DNA of 64,000 nt from Candidatus Zixiibacteriota bacterium (GTDB taxonomy: Bacteria > Zixibacteria > MSB-5A5 > WJJR01 > JAJRUJ01). Made by a program: the position numbers and the translations under genes. Where the stretch lies: NCBI GenBank assembly GCA_020051695.1, contig JAGVQM010000031.1:62001-126000 (forward strand), given 5' to 3'. How positions within the stretch are numbered: the stretch's first letter is position 1; each line of letters starts with the position of its first letter. Below the pieces are notes generated by a model. That model did no database searches, was not told where the DNA came from, and saw only the letters and a program-made list of their open reading frames with translations. Of the stretch, positions 63,683 through 64,000 are shown in pieces.

Positions 63683-63709
63683 TTGACAAATTCACAGAAT
63701 TTATATATT
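63683..63709 (+). promoter_or_regulatory. Sigma-70-type promoter for the last gene
   Basis: TTGACA (63683-63688) and TATATT (63704-63709) with a 15-base spacer, in an AT-rich stretch just after the kbl terminator. The spacer is shorter than the usual 17, so the strength is uncertain. The transcript would begin near 63717 and have a leader of about 175 bases. Confidence 0.6.
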
Positions 63710-63724
63710 TCACCAATAGACTGC

Positions 63725-63893
63725 TAATGATTGCCCGTTCCCTTATAAAGGTATGAGCGGGCAATTGTACAATACCGAGCCGGAGTGTTCCGGCGTTGTA
63801 AGTTCCGAAGTTGAAGGTGTACCTGTTGCGCGGGGGTTGCGTATACGCCGATTGCCAATGAGATGTGAAACTCTTGCTGTAAAGGTGGGAGCG
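63725..63893 (+). other. Structured 5' leader of the last gene
   Basis: About 170 bases between the promoter and the start codon. ATTGCCCG (about 63729-63736) and CGGGCAAT (about 63757-63764) form an 8-base stem with a 20-base loop. A second possible stem (GCCGGAG/CCGGCG-like) lies near 63780-63796. No riboswitch class that I know fits. Confidence 0.4.
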
Positions 63894-64000
63894 ATGAATT
63901 GGTGGCGATCAATCGGGGTGTACTTGATTGCGGCGTATGTGGTTTTGTTCTGCCTGCCGCCGGTGGACGTGCGGGGGACCGTTCGACCCCAAGCCGGCGA
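63894..64000 (+). CDS. N-terminal end of a secreted protein (partial)
   Basis: The ATG at 63894 has GGTGGGA just before it. The 35 visible residues begin MNWWRSIGVYLIAAYVVLFC, a signal peptide or membrane anchor, then PPVDVRGTVRPQAG. The gene continues beyond the window, so its role is unknown. Confidence 0.6.
   Translation, partial: MNWWRSIGVYLIAAYVVLFCLPPVDVRGTVRPQAG

Overview
The window is a 64 kb piece of a bacterial chromosome of moderately high GC, densely coded on both strands. The mix of genes suggests a Gram-negative bacterium of the FCB type, most like candidate division Zixibacteria: a TonB-dependent receptor tail, a PorV/PorQ-type outer-membrane protein, an M6 peptidase ending in a dockerin-like module, RicT, a glutaminyl-tRNA synthetase, NifJ, and several two-PDZ and TPR secreted proteins. 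This placement is an inference from gene content. There are no rRNA, tRNA or CRISPR features that I can see.

Layout. 1-8.5 kb: end of a TonB-dependent receptor, two tandem membrane sulfatase-fold proteins, a transsulfuration pair (cystathionine beta-synthase-like plus cystathionine gamma-lyase/synthase), and a secreted M6 metalloprotease. 9-18.3 kb: a Yip1 membrane protein, pyruvate:ferredoxin oxidoreductase with an overlapping dihydroorotate-dehydrogenase-like gene, an M16 peptidase pair (one with the zinc motif, one without), and a MORN lipoprotein. 18.7-25.2 kb: ricT-metG, convergent glnS, a small membrane protein and a two-PDZ protein. 25.5-34.4 kb: flavin reductase, DUF58, endonuclease IV, a TPR protein, a BatA/vWA protein, a frameshifted small membrane gene and an ABC-F ATPase. 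34.5-39 kb: a cysteine desulfurase-selenophosphate synthase fusion, 6-phosphofructokinase and a PorV-like protein.

39.6-50.5 kb is a long minus-strand set: STAS protein, diguanylate cyclase, Wza-like export protein, GumC/Wzz-like chain-length protein, TPR protein, BY-kinase, DUF3473-type polysaccharide deacetylase, DUF362 and CoA-binding proteins. Several of these genes overlap, which points to one exopolysaccharide export unit with its own c-di-GMP and STAS control genes. 50.6-57.2 kb: HtrA protease divergent from a hybrid histidine kinase whose receiver has lost its phosphorylatable Asp, then recR, ybaB and dnaX.

57.2-61.2 kb is the accessory zone: a SUFU-domain gene of lower GC, an IS3-family transposase remnant, a GT83/ArnT-like glycosyltransferase that starts inside the end of that remnant, and a dense set of palindromic and direct repeats, some shared with intergenic spaces elsewhere in the window. 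61.2-64 kb: threonine dehydrogenase (without its structural zinc cysteines) and 2-amino-3-ketobutyrate CoA ligase, then a promoter and a structured leader ahead of a truncated secreted-protein gene.

The strongest candidates for something unusual are the NifS-SelD fusion, the exopolysaccharide unit joined to STAS/GGDEF genes, the hybrid kinase with a Glu in place of the receiver Asp, the zinc-lobe-less threonine dehydrogenase, and the nested, covarying palindromic repeats. No complete unknown defence or mobile system is evident.
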